Assembly (NCBI GenBank): GCA_039188505.1 | Contig: JBCCZC010000087.1 | Location: 1 to 16,075, forward strand | Direction of reading: 5' to 3' | Length of the DNA: 16,075 nucleotides | Origin: JBCCZC01 sp039188505 | Lineage (GTDB): Bacteria > Pseudomonadota > Gammaproteobacteria > Xanthomonadales > SZUA-38 | Part shown: positions 1-5,735 of the stretch, piece after piece | How the letters are laid out: every line of letters starts with the position of its first letter | How positions within the stretch are numbered: the first letter of the stretch is position 1 | Notes under the pieces: generated by a model | Seen by the model: the letters and a program-made list of their open reading frames with translations, nothing else | Databases searched by the model: none | Told to the model about the DNA's origin: nothing | Made by a program: the position numbers and the translations under genes

Positions 1-1
1 C

Positions 2-376
2 GACGGGGGCGGCGCGGTCGTCAGCATCACCTCGGTCGCCGGGCAGACGCATATCGGTACCGGCGCGCCTTATGCCATGAGCAAGGCGGCGCTGGAGCAG
101 CTCTCGCGCACCCTTGCGGTCGAATGGGCCGGGGATGGAATCCGAGTGAATACGGTGGCGCCCTGGTATATCGACACCGAGCTCGTGAAGCCCGTACTCG
201 GCCAGACCGATTATCTGGCGGAGGTCCACGCGCGGACGCCCTTGCACCGCGTTGGCAGACCGGAGGAGGTCGCTGCGGCCGTCGCCTTCCTCTGCCTGCC
301 GGGAGCGAGCTACATCACCGGTCAGTGCATCGCGGTGGACGGCGGTTTCACCGCCCAGGGATTCGTTCCGCCCTGA
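2..376 (+). CDS. SDR family oxidoreductase, tropinone reductase-like (3' part only)
   Basis: The reading frame is open from the left edge, so the N-terminal half with the Rossmann TGxxxGxG nucleotide site lies outside the window. The visible 124 residues hold the classical SDR catalytic core: a serine in SITS, then the YAMSK (YxxxK) pair, followed by the conserved RVNTVAPW segment after the active site and a C-terminal SYITGQ...VDGGF block typical of classical SDRs. The AEWxxDGIRVNxVAPWYI context resembles tropinone-reductase-like SDRs, so an NAD(P)H-dependent ketone/alcohol oxidoreductase is likely; the substrate cannot be inferred. The gene ends 8 bases before the stop of the convergent lipoprotein gene, and is probably unrelated in regulation to the minus-strand operon beside it. 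Family assignment is firm; the specific reaction is not. Confidence 0.93.
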   Translation, partial: DGGGAVVSITSVAGQTHIGTGAPYAMSKAALEQLSRTLAVEWAGDGIRVNTVAPWYIDTELVKPVLGQTDYLAEVHARTPLHRVGRPEEVAAAVAFLCLPGASYITGQCIAVDGGFTAQGFVPP

Positions 377-384
377 CGCATCCT

Positions 385-810
385 TCAGCGTCGGGCGATA
401 TCCGGCAGCCCCGACATCTGCAGCCAGAGCAGCTGATCGCGGTCGTACCACCAGAGCTGGCGGTCGATCATGGTCCGCTCGCGCAACGTATGACGGTTGA
501 CCAGCCGCAGCTCCATGATCCTGACGAGCTCGTCGGGATCTGCCGTGATCTCCTGCGACTGGAGCGAGTACCCGGTGACCTGAACCTGCTTGAAGCGCTC
601 GAGGATGAATCCCAGCTGCGACTCGCTGGGCCGCGCATCCACGTGCATCAGCGAGATCGCGCGGGGGAAGTTACCCCAGCGGATGGACTTGTCATAGGCC
701 TCGGTCGCCACCCTGAGGCGGTAGTCCTTCTCGGCCGTCGCGCACCCGGCCATCGTCGCTACCAGGGCGGCCAGCACCACAGCCGCGCCGATTCTCATCC
801 GTCTGTTCAT
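385..810 (-). CDS. Small predicted lipoprotein, unknown function
   Basis: A 141-residue protein with a positively charged start, a hydrophobic segment (about residues 7-21) and a lipobox-like MAGC ending at Cys23, so signal peptidase II processing is likely. Alanine follows the cysteine rather than aspartate, which in E. coli-type sorting points to the outer membrane. The mature 119 residues are a compact mix of charged helical and aromatic-rich segments (ends with RQLWWYDRDQLLWLQMSGLP); I do not recognise the family, though a small NTF2-like fold would be compatible. The start at 810 is supported by a GAGGA ribosome binding site (818-822) seven bases upstream, overlapping the stop of the thioesterase gene. 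It is the last gene of the six-gene minus-strand run and lies 10 bases after the previous stop, so it is probably co-transcribed and perhaps translationally coupled. Confidence 0.85.
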   Translation of the reverse strand: MNRRMRIGAAVVLAALVATMAGCATAEKDYRLRVATEAYDKSIRWGNFPRAISLMHVDARPSESQLGFILERFKQVQVTGYSLQSQEITADPDELVRIMELRLVNRHTLRERTMIDRQLWWYDRDQLLWLQMSGLPDIARR

Positions 811-820
811 CTGCCGATCC

Positions 821-1291
821 TCAAAGCTGCAATCCCTCGACCTGCTCGCCGCGCCGATCTGCGACGTAGCGACCGTCCATCGTCACGGCCGCACAATCCG
901 GTCCCGCCACCCAGCTCGTCATGGCAATCCGCGCACGCCCCCGGCGCTCGAGCCCGCTGATGAACCGCGTCCACTGATCCTCCGAGGGCAGGTCACAGTA
1001 CGCCGTGATCACGCCGTCCACCGGGCGATGGTAGAGGAATTCACTCTTCTGAATCACTACCGACGCCTCCAGCTCCCGGCGGCGCAGCTCGACGTGGAGC
1101 AGCCCCCAGCCCGCCATGAGCAGCATCGAGGCGATCGATCCACCGAACGCGGTGTGCTTGTCGTTCCGATTCGCGGCAAGCGGGGCCATCAGCTGGATCG
1201 ACCCCGGCTTCAGGACCACGACCTGGAGCCCCATCGGCACCGAGATCGGGATTTCCGCTTCGAAGAATGCCTGCAATTCCGCAGCCGTCAT
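821..1291 (-). CDS. YiiD_C-type hot-dog thioesterase domain protein
   Basis: A 156-residue protein resembling the putative-thioesterase C-terminal domain of YiiD/FabX-like proteins. The diagnostic stretch is NRNDKHTAFGGS (about residues 41-52), followed by a hydrophobic helix with AGWGLLHVEL and a VVIQKSEFLYHRPV strand pair, as expected for a single hot-dog fold that would act on acyl-CoA or acyl-ACP thioesters as a dimer. Here the domain stands alone, without the GNAT acetyltransferase part found in E. coli YiiD. The frame stays open much further upstream, through the VOC gene, but the ATG at 1291 gives a family-length protein and lies just after the VOC stop (14-base gap). The ribosome binding site is weak. 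Its place in the operon with a hydroxyacid reductase suggests acyl-thioester metabolism, which is inference. Confidence 0.85.
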   Translation of the reverse strand: MTAAELQAFFEAEIPISVPMGLQVVVLKPGSIQLMAPLAANRNDKHTAFGGSIASMLLMAGWGLLHVELRRRELEASVVIQKSEFLYHRPVDGVITAYCDLPSEDQWTRFISGLERRGRARIAMTSWVAGPDCAAVTMDGRYVADRRGEQVEGLQL

Positions 1292-1305
1292 CGCTAGGGC
1301 CCACG

Positions 1306-1719
1306 TCAGGTGGCGAAGAGGCGGCCGGGGTCGCGGAAGGACTTGAACTCGAGTGCGTTGCCGCTGGGATCGCGTACGAACATCGTGCCCTGCTCCCCGG
1401 GCAGGCCCTCGAAGCGCACCGTCGGCTCGATGAGGAACGGGATGTCCAGATCCCGCAGACGCTGCCCGAGTGATTCCCAGGCGTCCCAGACCATGACGAG
1501 ACCGAAATGGCGCACCGGCACCGCCTCCCCGTCCACGAGATTGGTCGCCGCGGCCTGGCACTCGTCCGGCGCGAGGTGTGCCGTGATCTGATGGCCATGG
1601 AAGTCGAAATCGATCCAGTGATCGCTCTCGCGCCCGACACCGAGCCCGAGGGTATCGACGTAGAACCGGCGCGTCGCCGCGAGGTCCGAGACCGGGAAAG
1701 CAAGATGGAACGGCTGCAT
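1306..1719 (-). CDS. VOC superfamily protein, COG3565-like predicted dioxygenase
   Basis: A 137-residue vicinal-oxygen-chelate protein with two beta-alpha-beta-beta-beta modules. The N-terminus MQPFHLAFPVSDL gives the first probable metal ligand His5; VPVRHFG supplies His71 and NALEFKSF supplies Glu124, matching the His/His/Glu set of glyoxalase/extradiol-dioxygenase folds. FRDPSG-like and PGEQ...MFVRDPSGNALE motifs fit the COG3565 group annotated as predicted extradiol-type dioxygenases, whose true substrate is generally unknown. An in-frame TTG at 1776 would add 19 residues and overlap the upstream stop, but these residues do not look like the family, so the ATG at 1719 is preferred even though its ribosome binding site is poor. 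It sits 53 bases after the hydroxyacid dehydrogenase and 14 bases before the thioesterase. Confidence 0.87.
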   Translation of the reverse strand: MQPFHLAFPVSDLAATRRFYVDTLGLGVGRESDHWIDFDFHGHQITAHLAPDECQAAATNLVDGEAVPVRHFGLVMVWDAWESLGQRLRDLDIPFLIEPTVRFEGLPGEQGTMFVRDPSGNALEFKSFRDPGRLFAT

Positions 1720-1772
1720 GGCGAACTCGCTGATGACCGGTGCCGCAAAGGTGCAGAGTCTGGCGCCGCGGG

Positions 1773-2690
1773 TCAATAGCCGGCGGCACGGTTCACCGCG
1801 TCCGGCAGCTCGCCCGTCGCGATGAAGTGGCGGTAGTTCCGCGCAACGATGTCCGCCGCACGCAGCGGATCGGTAAGGCCGGCGACGTGCGGGGTGACCG
1901 TGACCCGGGGGTGAGACCAGAACGGATGACCGTCCGGCAGCGGCTCCGTCGCGAAGACATCCAGGACCGCGCGGCCGAGGTTCCCGCGGTCCAGCGCGGT
2001 CAGTAGATCATCCTCGACGAGGCATTCGCCGCGCCCCACGTTGATGATGGTGGCGTCCGGTCGCATGGCGGCGAAGACCGAGCGATCGATGAGCTCACGT
2101 GTCTCGCCCGTCGCGGGAAGCGTCGAGACCAGGAAATCGGACTCCGTCGCCAGGGCGAGCAATCCCGGGCGGCCGTGGCGGCAGCGGATCTCGCCGTCTC
2201 TGGGACGGCGCGTCCACGCGGCGACGTCGTACCCGAGCGTCCGGCATGCAACAGCAACCGCGCGGCCGACGCTCCCGAGCCCCAGGATCCCGACCTTCGG
2301 CCGCACGAGTCGCGAACCCGCGCGCCACTGGCCAGCGCGCTGATCCACCGCAAGGCCGGCGAAGTCGCGCGCCAGCGCGGTGACGTGAGCCACGACGTAA
2401 CCCGCGATCTGCTGCCCGAGATCCGGATCCACGAGTCGACCCACGGGAATGTCGCGGAGCACAGGGTCGGCCAGCAGGAAATCGACGCCGGCGCCGTAGG
2501 ACATCACGGCCTCCAGGCCGGTCAGGGCATCGAGCGCGCGAGCGGGATGCTTCCACACCACGGCAAAGCGGACCCCCTCGGGATTGCCGATGCCCGGCCA
2601 CAGCGTCACCGCCTCGCTCGGCAGGCGCTCTTTGAGGAGCCGGGCCAGCCGGGAGCCGCGATCGTCCCCCATGATGACGGCCAGCGACAC
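1773..2690 (-). CDS. D-2-hydroxyacid dehydrogenase, glyoxylate/hydroxypyruvate reductase A-like
   Basis: A 305-residue member of the D-isomer 2-hydroxyacid dehydrogenase family, closest in pattern to GhrA, which reduces glyoxylate and hydroxypyruvate with NADPH in the cytosol. Visible elements: the substrate-loop GAGVD (66-70), the Rossmann glycine motif GLGSVG (137-142), Arg220 in NVGRG, Glu249 in FATEPLP and the catalytic His268 in TPHVAG. The C-terminus ends in GY as in many GhrA proteins. After the Rossmann strand the sequence reads WTRRP, with arginines where NADP-preferring enzymes have them, so NADPH use is likely. GTG at 2690 is chosen because GAGG (2696-2699) lies five bases upstream; an ATG at 2672 is the alternative. 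The gene follows the TRAP large subunit by seven bases, so the imported substrate may be a 2-oxo or 2-hydroxy acid. Confidence 0.92.
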   Translation of the reverse strand: MSLAVIMGDDRGSRLARLLKERLPSEAVTLWPGIGNPEGVRFAVVWKHPARALDALTGLEAVMSYGAGVDFLLADPVLRDIPVGRLVDPDLGQQIAGYVVAHVTALARDFAGLAVDQRAGQWRAGSRLVRPKVGILGLGSVGRAVAVACRTLGYDVAAWTRRPRDGEIRCRHGRPGLLALATESDFLVSTLPATGETRELIDRSVFAAMRPDATIINVGRGECLVEDDLLTALDRGNLGRAVLDVFATEPLPDGHPFWSHPRVTVTPHVAGLTDPLRAADIVARNYRHFIATGELPDAVNRAAGY

Positions 2691-2695
2691 GGGTG

Positions 2696-2699
2696 CCTC
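2696..2699 (-). promoter_or_regulatory. Ribosome binding site GAGG deciding the GTG start of the hydroxyacid dehydrogenase
   Basis: The minus strand reads TGAGGCACCCGTG: the stop of the TRAP large subunit overlaps the GAGG, followed by a five-base spacer and GTG. This supports the GTG at 2690 over the downstream ATG and suggests coupled translation. Confidence 0.7.
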
Positions 2700-4077
2700 A
2701 GCCGCCGTAGACCTGCGCCGGAAGCCAGGTCACCAGCGCCGGCCAGGCGGCGATCACACCGAGCACGGTGAGCTGGATCACGATGAAGGGAACGACGCCG
2801 CGGTAGATGGCCCGCGTCGAGATCGTCTTCGGCGCGACACCGCGCAGGTAGAAGAGCGCGAAACCGAACGGGGGCGTCAGGAACGACGTCTGCAGGTTGA
2901 TGGCGATGAGGATTCCGAGCCAGATCGGGTCTACGCCCATCGCGAGCAGCACCGGCCCGACGATCGGCACGACAACGAACGTGATCTCGATGAAGTCGAG
3001 CACGAAACCCAGCACGAAGAGCAGCGCCATCACGGCCAGGAGGGCCCCGACCTGCCCGCCGGGCAGGCCTGTGAGGAGCTCGTGGACCACTTCCTCGCCG
3101 CCGATCCCCCGGAACACCAGGGAGAACACCGAGGCGCCGATGAGGATGAGAAAGACCATCGACGTGACGTGGACGGTGGTCTGCATCACGTCACGCAGGC
3201 GCATGAAAGTGAGCTGCCCTTGCAGGAGGGCCAGCAGCAGCGCTCCGGAAGCCCCAACGGCCGCAGCCTCGGTCGGCGTGGCAACGCCGAGCATGATGCT
3301 GCCCAGGACGGCGACGATCAGCGCAAGGGGCGCGACGAGGGCGCTGAAGATCTGGCCGATGCCCGGACGGTCGAAGCCGGTGTCCTCGGGCGCCGGCATC
3401 CACTCCGGACGCAGCACCGCGGTCCCGACCAGGTAGATGAAATAGCCGCCGACCAGCAGCATCCCAGGAATGATGGCACCCACGAAGAGCTCGCCCACGG
3501 AGACCGTCTTCGGTGAGAACGTCCCCAGGTTGAGCTGCGCCTGCTGGTAGGCGTTGGACACGACATCGCCGAGGATCACGAGCACGATGCTCGGCGGGAT
3601 GATCTGCCCGAGCGTGCCGGCGGCGCAGATGGTCCCCGTAGCCACGCGGGGGTCGTAGCGTGCCCGGAGCATGCTCGGCAGGGACAGCAGTCCCATGGTC
3701 ACGACGGTCGCGCCGACGATGCCCGTGCTGGCCGCCATGAGTACACCCACGGCAAGCACGGAGAACGCGAGGCCGCCACGGAGCTGGCCAAAGGCAGCCG
3801 CCATGGTGTCCAGGAGCGACTCGGCGATCCGCGAGCGCTCCAGCGTCACACCCATGAACACGAACAGCGGCACGGCGATCAGCGTTTCATTGATCATCGT
3901 GCCGTAAAGCCGATTCGGCAGCGCCTGGAGGAAGGCCGGATCGAAGAACCCCGCCGCCTCGCCGACCAGCGCAAAGAGCAGCGACACACCGGCCAGCGTG
4001 AATGCGACCGGGAAGCCGAGCATCAGTGCGCCGCAGACGCACCCGAAAAACAGGAGGGCGAGGCCGGCCTCGCTCAT
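2698..4077 (-). CDS. dctM: TRAP transporter large permease subunit (DctM-like)
   Basis: A 459-residue, very hydrophobic inner-membrane protein with roughly a dozen predicted membrane segments. It carries the DctM hallmarks: an N-terminal GFPVAFTLAGVSLLF segment, NETLIAVPLFVFMGVTLERS, GATVVTMGLLSLPSMLRARYDPRVATGTICAAGTLGQIIPPSI (with the conserved GxLGxxIPPS signature), ATPTEAAAVGASGALLLAL and QTSFLTPPFGFALFYL near the end. It is the ion-coupled transport unit of a tripartite ATP-independent periplasmic transporter, driven by the sodium gradient in known members. It is longer than the classical 425-430 residue DctM because of an extension around residues 195-235, as in the larger TRAP subfamily often linked to mannitol, keto-acid or haloaromatic-acid clusters. 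The frame is open 80 residues upstream, but ATG at 4077 fits the family and overlaps the small-subunit stop as ATGA. Confidence 0.95.
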   Translation of the reverse strand: MSEAGLALLFFGCVCGALMLGFPVAFTLAGVSLLFALVGEAAGFFDPAFLQALPNRLYGTMINETLIAVPLFVFMGVTLERSRIAESLLDTMAAAFGQLRGGLAFSVLAVGVLMAASTGIVGATVVTMGLLSLPSMLRARYDPRVATGTICAAGTLGQIIPPSIVLVILGDVVSNAYQQAQLNLGTFSPKTVSVGELFVGAIIPGMLLVGGYFIYLVGTAVLRPEWMPAPEDTGFDRPGIGQIFSALVAPLALIVAVLGSIMLGVATPTEAAAVGASGALLLALLQGQLTFMRLRDVMQTTVHVTSMVFLILIGASVFSLVFRGIGGEEVVHELLTGLPGGQVGALLAVMALLFVLGFVLDFIEITFVVVPIVGPVLLAMGVDPIWLGILIAINLQTSFLTPPFGFALFYLRGVAPKTISTRAIYRGVVPFIVIQLTVLGVIAAWPALVTWLPAQVYGG

Positions 4078-4568
4078 GCCCTGCGCCCCGTCAGGATGAA
4101 GCGCGCGCGGGCCACGGCGATGAGTATGCCCTCGAAGGCGACCAGCAAGGCCGTGATCGGGATGAGCGTTTTCAGGAGATAGACGAGCGGCAGACCACCC
4201 GCCTCGCGTGATCCTTCCCGCACCTGCCAGGCGGCCGCCACGTAGTCCGTGCTGACCAGCAGAATGTAGGCGCAGGTGGGCAGCAGCAGGAACAGGACGC
4301 CAAGGAAGTCCACCCACGCCTTCCGGCGCTTGGTGAATTCACGGTAGAAGATGTCCACACGGACGTGCTGGTCGTGCCGCAGCGCATAGGCCGCACCCAG
4401 CATGAAGACGATGCCGTGGAGGTAGGTCACCGATTCCTGGACGGCGATCGAACCGATGCTGAAGCCATAGCGCGCAACCACGATCGTCAGGGTGACCAGC
4501 ACCATCGCCAGGGTCAGCCAGGCCACGGCGCGGCCGATCCACTCGTTCAGGGCCAGCAGGTGCTTCAA
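4074..4568 (-). CDS. dctQ: TRAP transporter small permease subunit (DctQ-like)
   Basis: A 164-residue protein with four predicted membrane helices: about WLTLAMVLVTLTIVVARYGF, the QESVTYLHGIVFMLGAAYAL helix, VDFLGVLFLLLPTCAYILLV and LIPITALLVAFEGILIAVA. The motif HVRVDIFYREF after helix two is the typical DctQ loop, and the tail contains LPLVYLLKTLIPI. It pairs with the DctM subunit encoded next to it (ATGA overlap) and docks the periplasmic binding protein in characterised TRAP systems. TTG at 4568 is preferred because GGGGGAG (4576-4582) is seven bases upstream. A GTG at 4607 would add 13 residues but has no ribosome binding site and would lie beside a -10-like box. It is the first gene of the operon. 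No binding-protein (DctP) gene is present upstream; the divergent Nudix gene starts 120 bases away. Confidence 0.9.
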   Translation of the reverse strand: MKHLLALNEWIGRAVAWLTLAMVLVTLTIVVARYGFSIGSIAVQESVTYLHGIVFMLGAAYALRHDQHVRVDIFYREFTKRRKAWVDFLGVLFLLLPTCAYILLVSTDYVAAAWQVREGSREAGGLPLVYLLKTLIPITALLVAFEGILIAVARARFILTGRRA

Positions 4569-4575
4569 GAATCGT

Positions 4576-4582
4576 CTCCCCC
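4576..4582 (-). promoter_or_regulatory. Ribosome binding site GGGGGAG for the DctQ-like gene
   Basis: A strong purine-rich Shine-Dalgarno match on the minus strand, followed by a seven-base spacer (ACGATTC) and TTG at 4568. It is the reason for preferring the TTG start over the GTG at 4607. Confidence 0.6.
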
Positions 4583-4597
4583 GTAGGCGATCGCGGG

Positions 4598-4603
4598 AGT
4601 GTA
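4598..4603 (-). promoter_or_regulatory. Possible -10 box (TACACT) for the TRAP operon
   Basis: TACACT matches the TATAAT consensus at four of six bases and would place the transcript start near 4591, about 23 bases before the TTG start of the DctQ-like gene. No good -35 box is seen 16-18 bases upstream, so this is a weak candidate. Confidence 0.25.
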
Positions 4604-4650
4604 GCACCGCGACTGCCGGTCGTTGTCCCGATCATGACGCGCACGGAGGC

Positions 4651-4656
4651 TACAAT
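4651..4656 (+). promoter_or_regulatory. Possible -10 box (TACAAT) for the Nudix gene
   Basis: TACAAT matches the sigma-70 -10 consensus at five of six bases and would give a leader of about 26 bases before the TTG at 4689. The only -35-like element, TTGTCC at 4623, is 22 bases away, which is too far; an activator or a weak promoter is possible. Confidence 0.35.
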
Positions 4657-4674
4657 GCCGGCTCGCTCACTGCC

Positions 4675-4680
4675 CGAGGA
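4675..4680 (+). promoter_or_regulatory. Ribosome binding site GAGGAG deciding the TTG start of the Nudix gene
   Basis: GAGGAG lies eight bases before TTG at 4689. There is no in-frame ATG or GTG near it that would keep the whole Nudix domain, so the TTG start is well supported. Confidence 0.75.
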
Positions 4681-4688
4681 GTCACCTC

Positions 4689-5204
4689 TTGAGCCAGCGC
4701 TACGCCGGTGTGAAGACGCTCGCCGAAATCGACTGGGCCACCTGGGAGGCCGTCGACCGGGCGACGCTGACCTTCGTGATCGACGGTGACCAGATTCTCC
4801 TCATCCGGAAGAAGCGCGGCCTGGGCGCCGGGAAGATCAACGGCCCTGGCGGCAAGCTGGACCCGGGCGAGACCCCGGAGGCCTGCGCGGTGAGGGAATG
4901 CGAGGAGGAGGTCGGCATCACGCCGACGGATCTGAGCTACATGGGCCAGAACCTGTTCCAGTTCACGGACGGCTACTCGATCCATGTCTGGACCTACCTG
5001 TCGCGGAGCCACAGCGGAACGGCGATCGAAACCGACGAAGCGCTACCGCTCTGGGTGCCACTCGATGCGATTCCCTACGAGGAAATGTGGGTGGACGACG
5101 AACTGTGGCTGCCACCGGCGCTTGCGGGCAAGACCTTCATGGGGCGATGGATCTTCGAAGGTGACGTCTACCTCGACCATGCGCTGGAGACCTTCGACCG
5201 CTGA
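4689..5204 (+). CDS. MTH1-like Nudix hydrolase, probable 8-oxo-dGTP diphosphatase
   Basis: A 171-residue Nudix protein. The Nudix box runs from Gly55 to Ile77 (GKLDPGE, then RECEEEVGI) with the metal-binding RExxEExG core intact; the usual aliphatic residue after RE is a cysteine (Cys71). The rest resembles vertebrate MTH1/NUDT1 more than E. coli MutT: GAGKINGPGGK, IPYEEMWVDDELWLP and a final KTFMGRWIFEG block. The residues that read the oxidised base in MTH1 (Asn33, Asp119, Asp120) have counterparts at Asn51, Asp136 and Asp137. By family knowledge it would hydrolyse oxidised purine nucleoside triphosphates to monophosphates and pyrophosphate and so sanitise the nucleotide pool; activity here is inferred. 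The start is TTG with a good GAGGAG site. It is divergent from the TRAP operon and convergent with the DUF2782 gene, whose stop is 21 bases away. Confidence 0.9.
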   Translation: MSQRYAGVKTLAEIDWATWEAVDRATLTFVIDGDQILLIRKKRGLGAGKINGPGGKLDPGETPEACAVRECEEEVGITPTDLSYMGQNLFQFTDGYSIHVWTYLSRSHSGTAIETDEALPLWVPLDAIPYEEMWVDDELWLPPALAGKTFMGRWIFEGDVYLDHALETFDR

Positions 5205-5225
5205 TGGGAACGACGCCTCAGGCGC

Positions 5226-5606
5226 CTACTTCCACTCGGCCACCTTCCAGTGCACGGGTCGGATCGGCGATTGCGGATTCAGATCCTCGAAGAGACCATC
5301 GCCGTCCATGTCGAAGAGGTAGTAGGCAGGCGCATTCACGGGCGTGATGCGGACCATGTAGAGTCGGCCGTTCTGCATGTACTCCTCGATGATCTGCCCC
5401 TTCTCGTCGGTCCGGATGATGACGGACGGATCGTCGATCTGCTCGCCGGCACGGACCTTTGGCGGGATCGGCGCGGGCGCCCGCTCGGTCAGTTCGGGGG
5501 GCTCGGGCGCGTCAACCGGCGGCGGCGGTTCGGCCGGGTCCTGGGCCGAAGCCGCGGTGCACAGACCGACGGCGAGGAGAACAGCAAACAGCGCTTTCGT
5601 GTCCAT
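5226..5606 (-). CDS. DUF2782 family exported protein
   Basis: A 126-residue protein with a cleavable signal peptide (hydrophobic residues 5-19, probable cleavage after ASA at 19-21), a proline/glutamate-rich linker (about 22-52: PAEPPPPVDAPEPPELTE), and a C-terminal DUF2782 domain: SVIIRTDEKGQIIEEYMQNG, then RLYMVRITP, PAYYLFDMDGDG. The EEYxxNGxLYMVxVTPxxxxPYYLxDxDGDG pattern is characteristic. The function is unknown; an extracytoplasmic location is inferred from the signal. The DMDGDG run looks calcium-loop-like, but the domain is not known as an EF hand. In my recollection this family often lies beside polA in Pseudomonas-type genomes, as here, where the two are divergent with 129 bases between them. 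ATG at 5606 is the only sensible start; the frame upstream lacks a signal peptide. Confidence 0.88.
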   Translation of the reverse strand: MDTKALFAVLLAVGLCTAASAQDPAEPPPPVDAPEPPELTERAPAPIPPKVRAGEQIDDPSVIIRTDEKGQIIEEYMQNGRLYMVRITPVNAPAYYLFDMDGDGLFEDLNPQSPIRPVHWKVAEWK

Positions 5607-5612
5607 GCCTTG

Positions 5613-5618
5613 AGTATA
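5613..5618 (-). promoter_or_regulatory. Possible -10 box (TATACT) giving a leaderless DUF2782 mRNA
   Basis: TATACT matches the -10 consensus at five of six bases and ends six bases before the ATG at 5606, so transcription would start at or next to the start codon. No proper Shine-Dalgarno site and no well-spaced -35 box are visible. Confidence 0.3.
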
Positions 5619-5676
5619 CGCATTCGCGCCGCCGCCGCGATGTGAATTGGCGCTCGCTTCGACACCCGGGGGCGGC

Positions 5677-5705
5677 TCGAAAATCCACGGCCCCCTCGCT
5701 ATAGT
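5677..5705 (+). promoter_or_regulatory. Probable polA promoter
   Basis: TCGAAA (4/6 to the -35 consensus, 5677-5682), a 17-base spacer and TATAGT (5/6 to the -10 consensus, 5700-5705). Transcription would begin near 5712 and leave a leader of about 24 bases before the polA ATG. Spacing is ideal; there is no experimental support. Confidence 0.45.
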
Positions 5706-5735
5706 CCCGGGCTCTCCCTTGCTCGGTAAAACCGC

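Noticed and set aside
374..392. GACGC/GCGTC stem between the SDR and lipoprotein stops as a bidirectional terminator
   Set aside because: Only five base pairs with an eight-base loop and no U-tract on either side; it also overlaps both coding ends.
124..960. 278-codon plus-strand ORF overlapping the SDR, lipoprotein and thioesterase genes
   Set aside because: It overlaps three recognisable genes and its translation is arginine/proline/histidine-rich GC-frame noise.
1720..1776. N-terminal extension of the VOC protein from TTG at 1776
   Set aside because: The 19 added residues do not fit the family, whose members begin close to the FHLAFPV strand, and an ATG is available at 1719.
5208..5223. 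CGCCT/AGGCG dyad between the Nudix and DUF2782 stops as a terminator
   Set aside because: The stem is four to five pairs with almost no loop and no following T-run.
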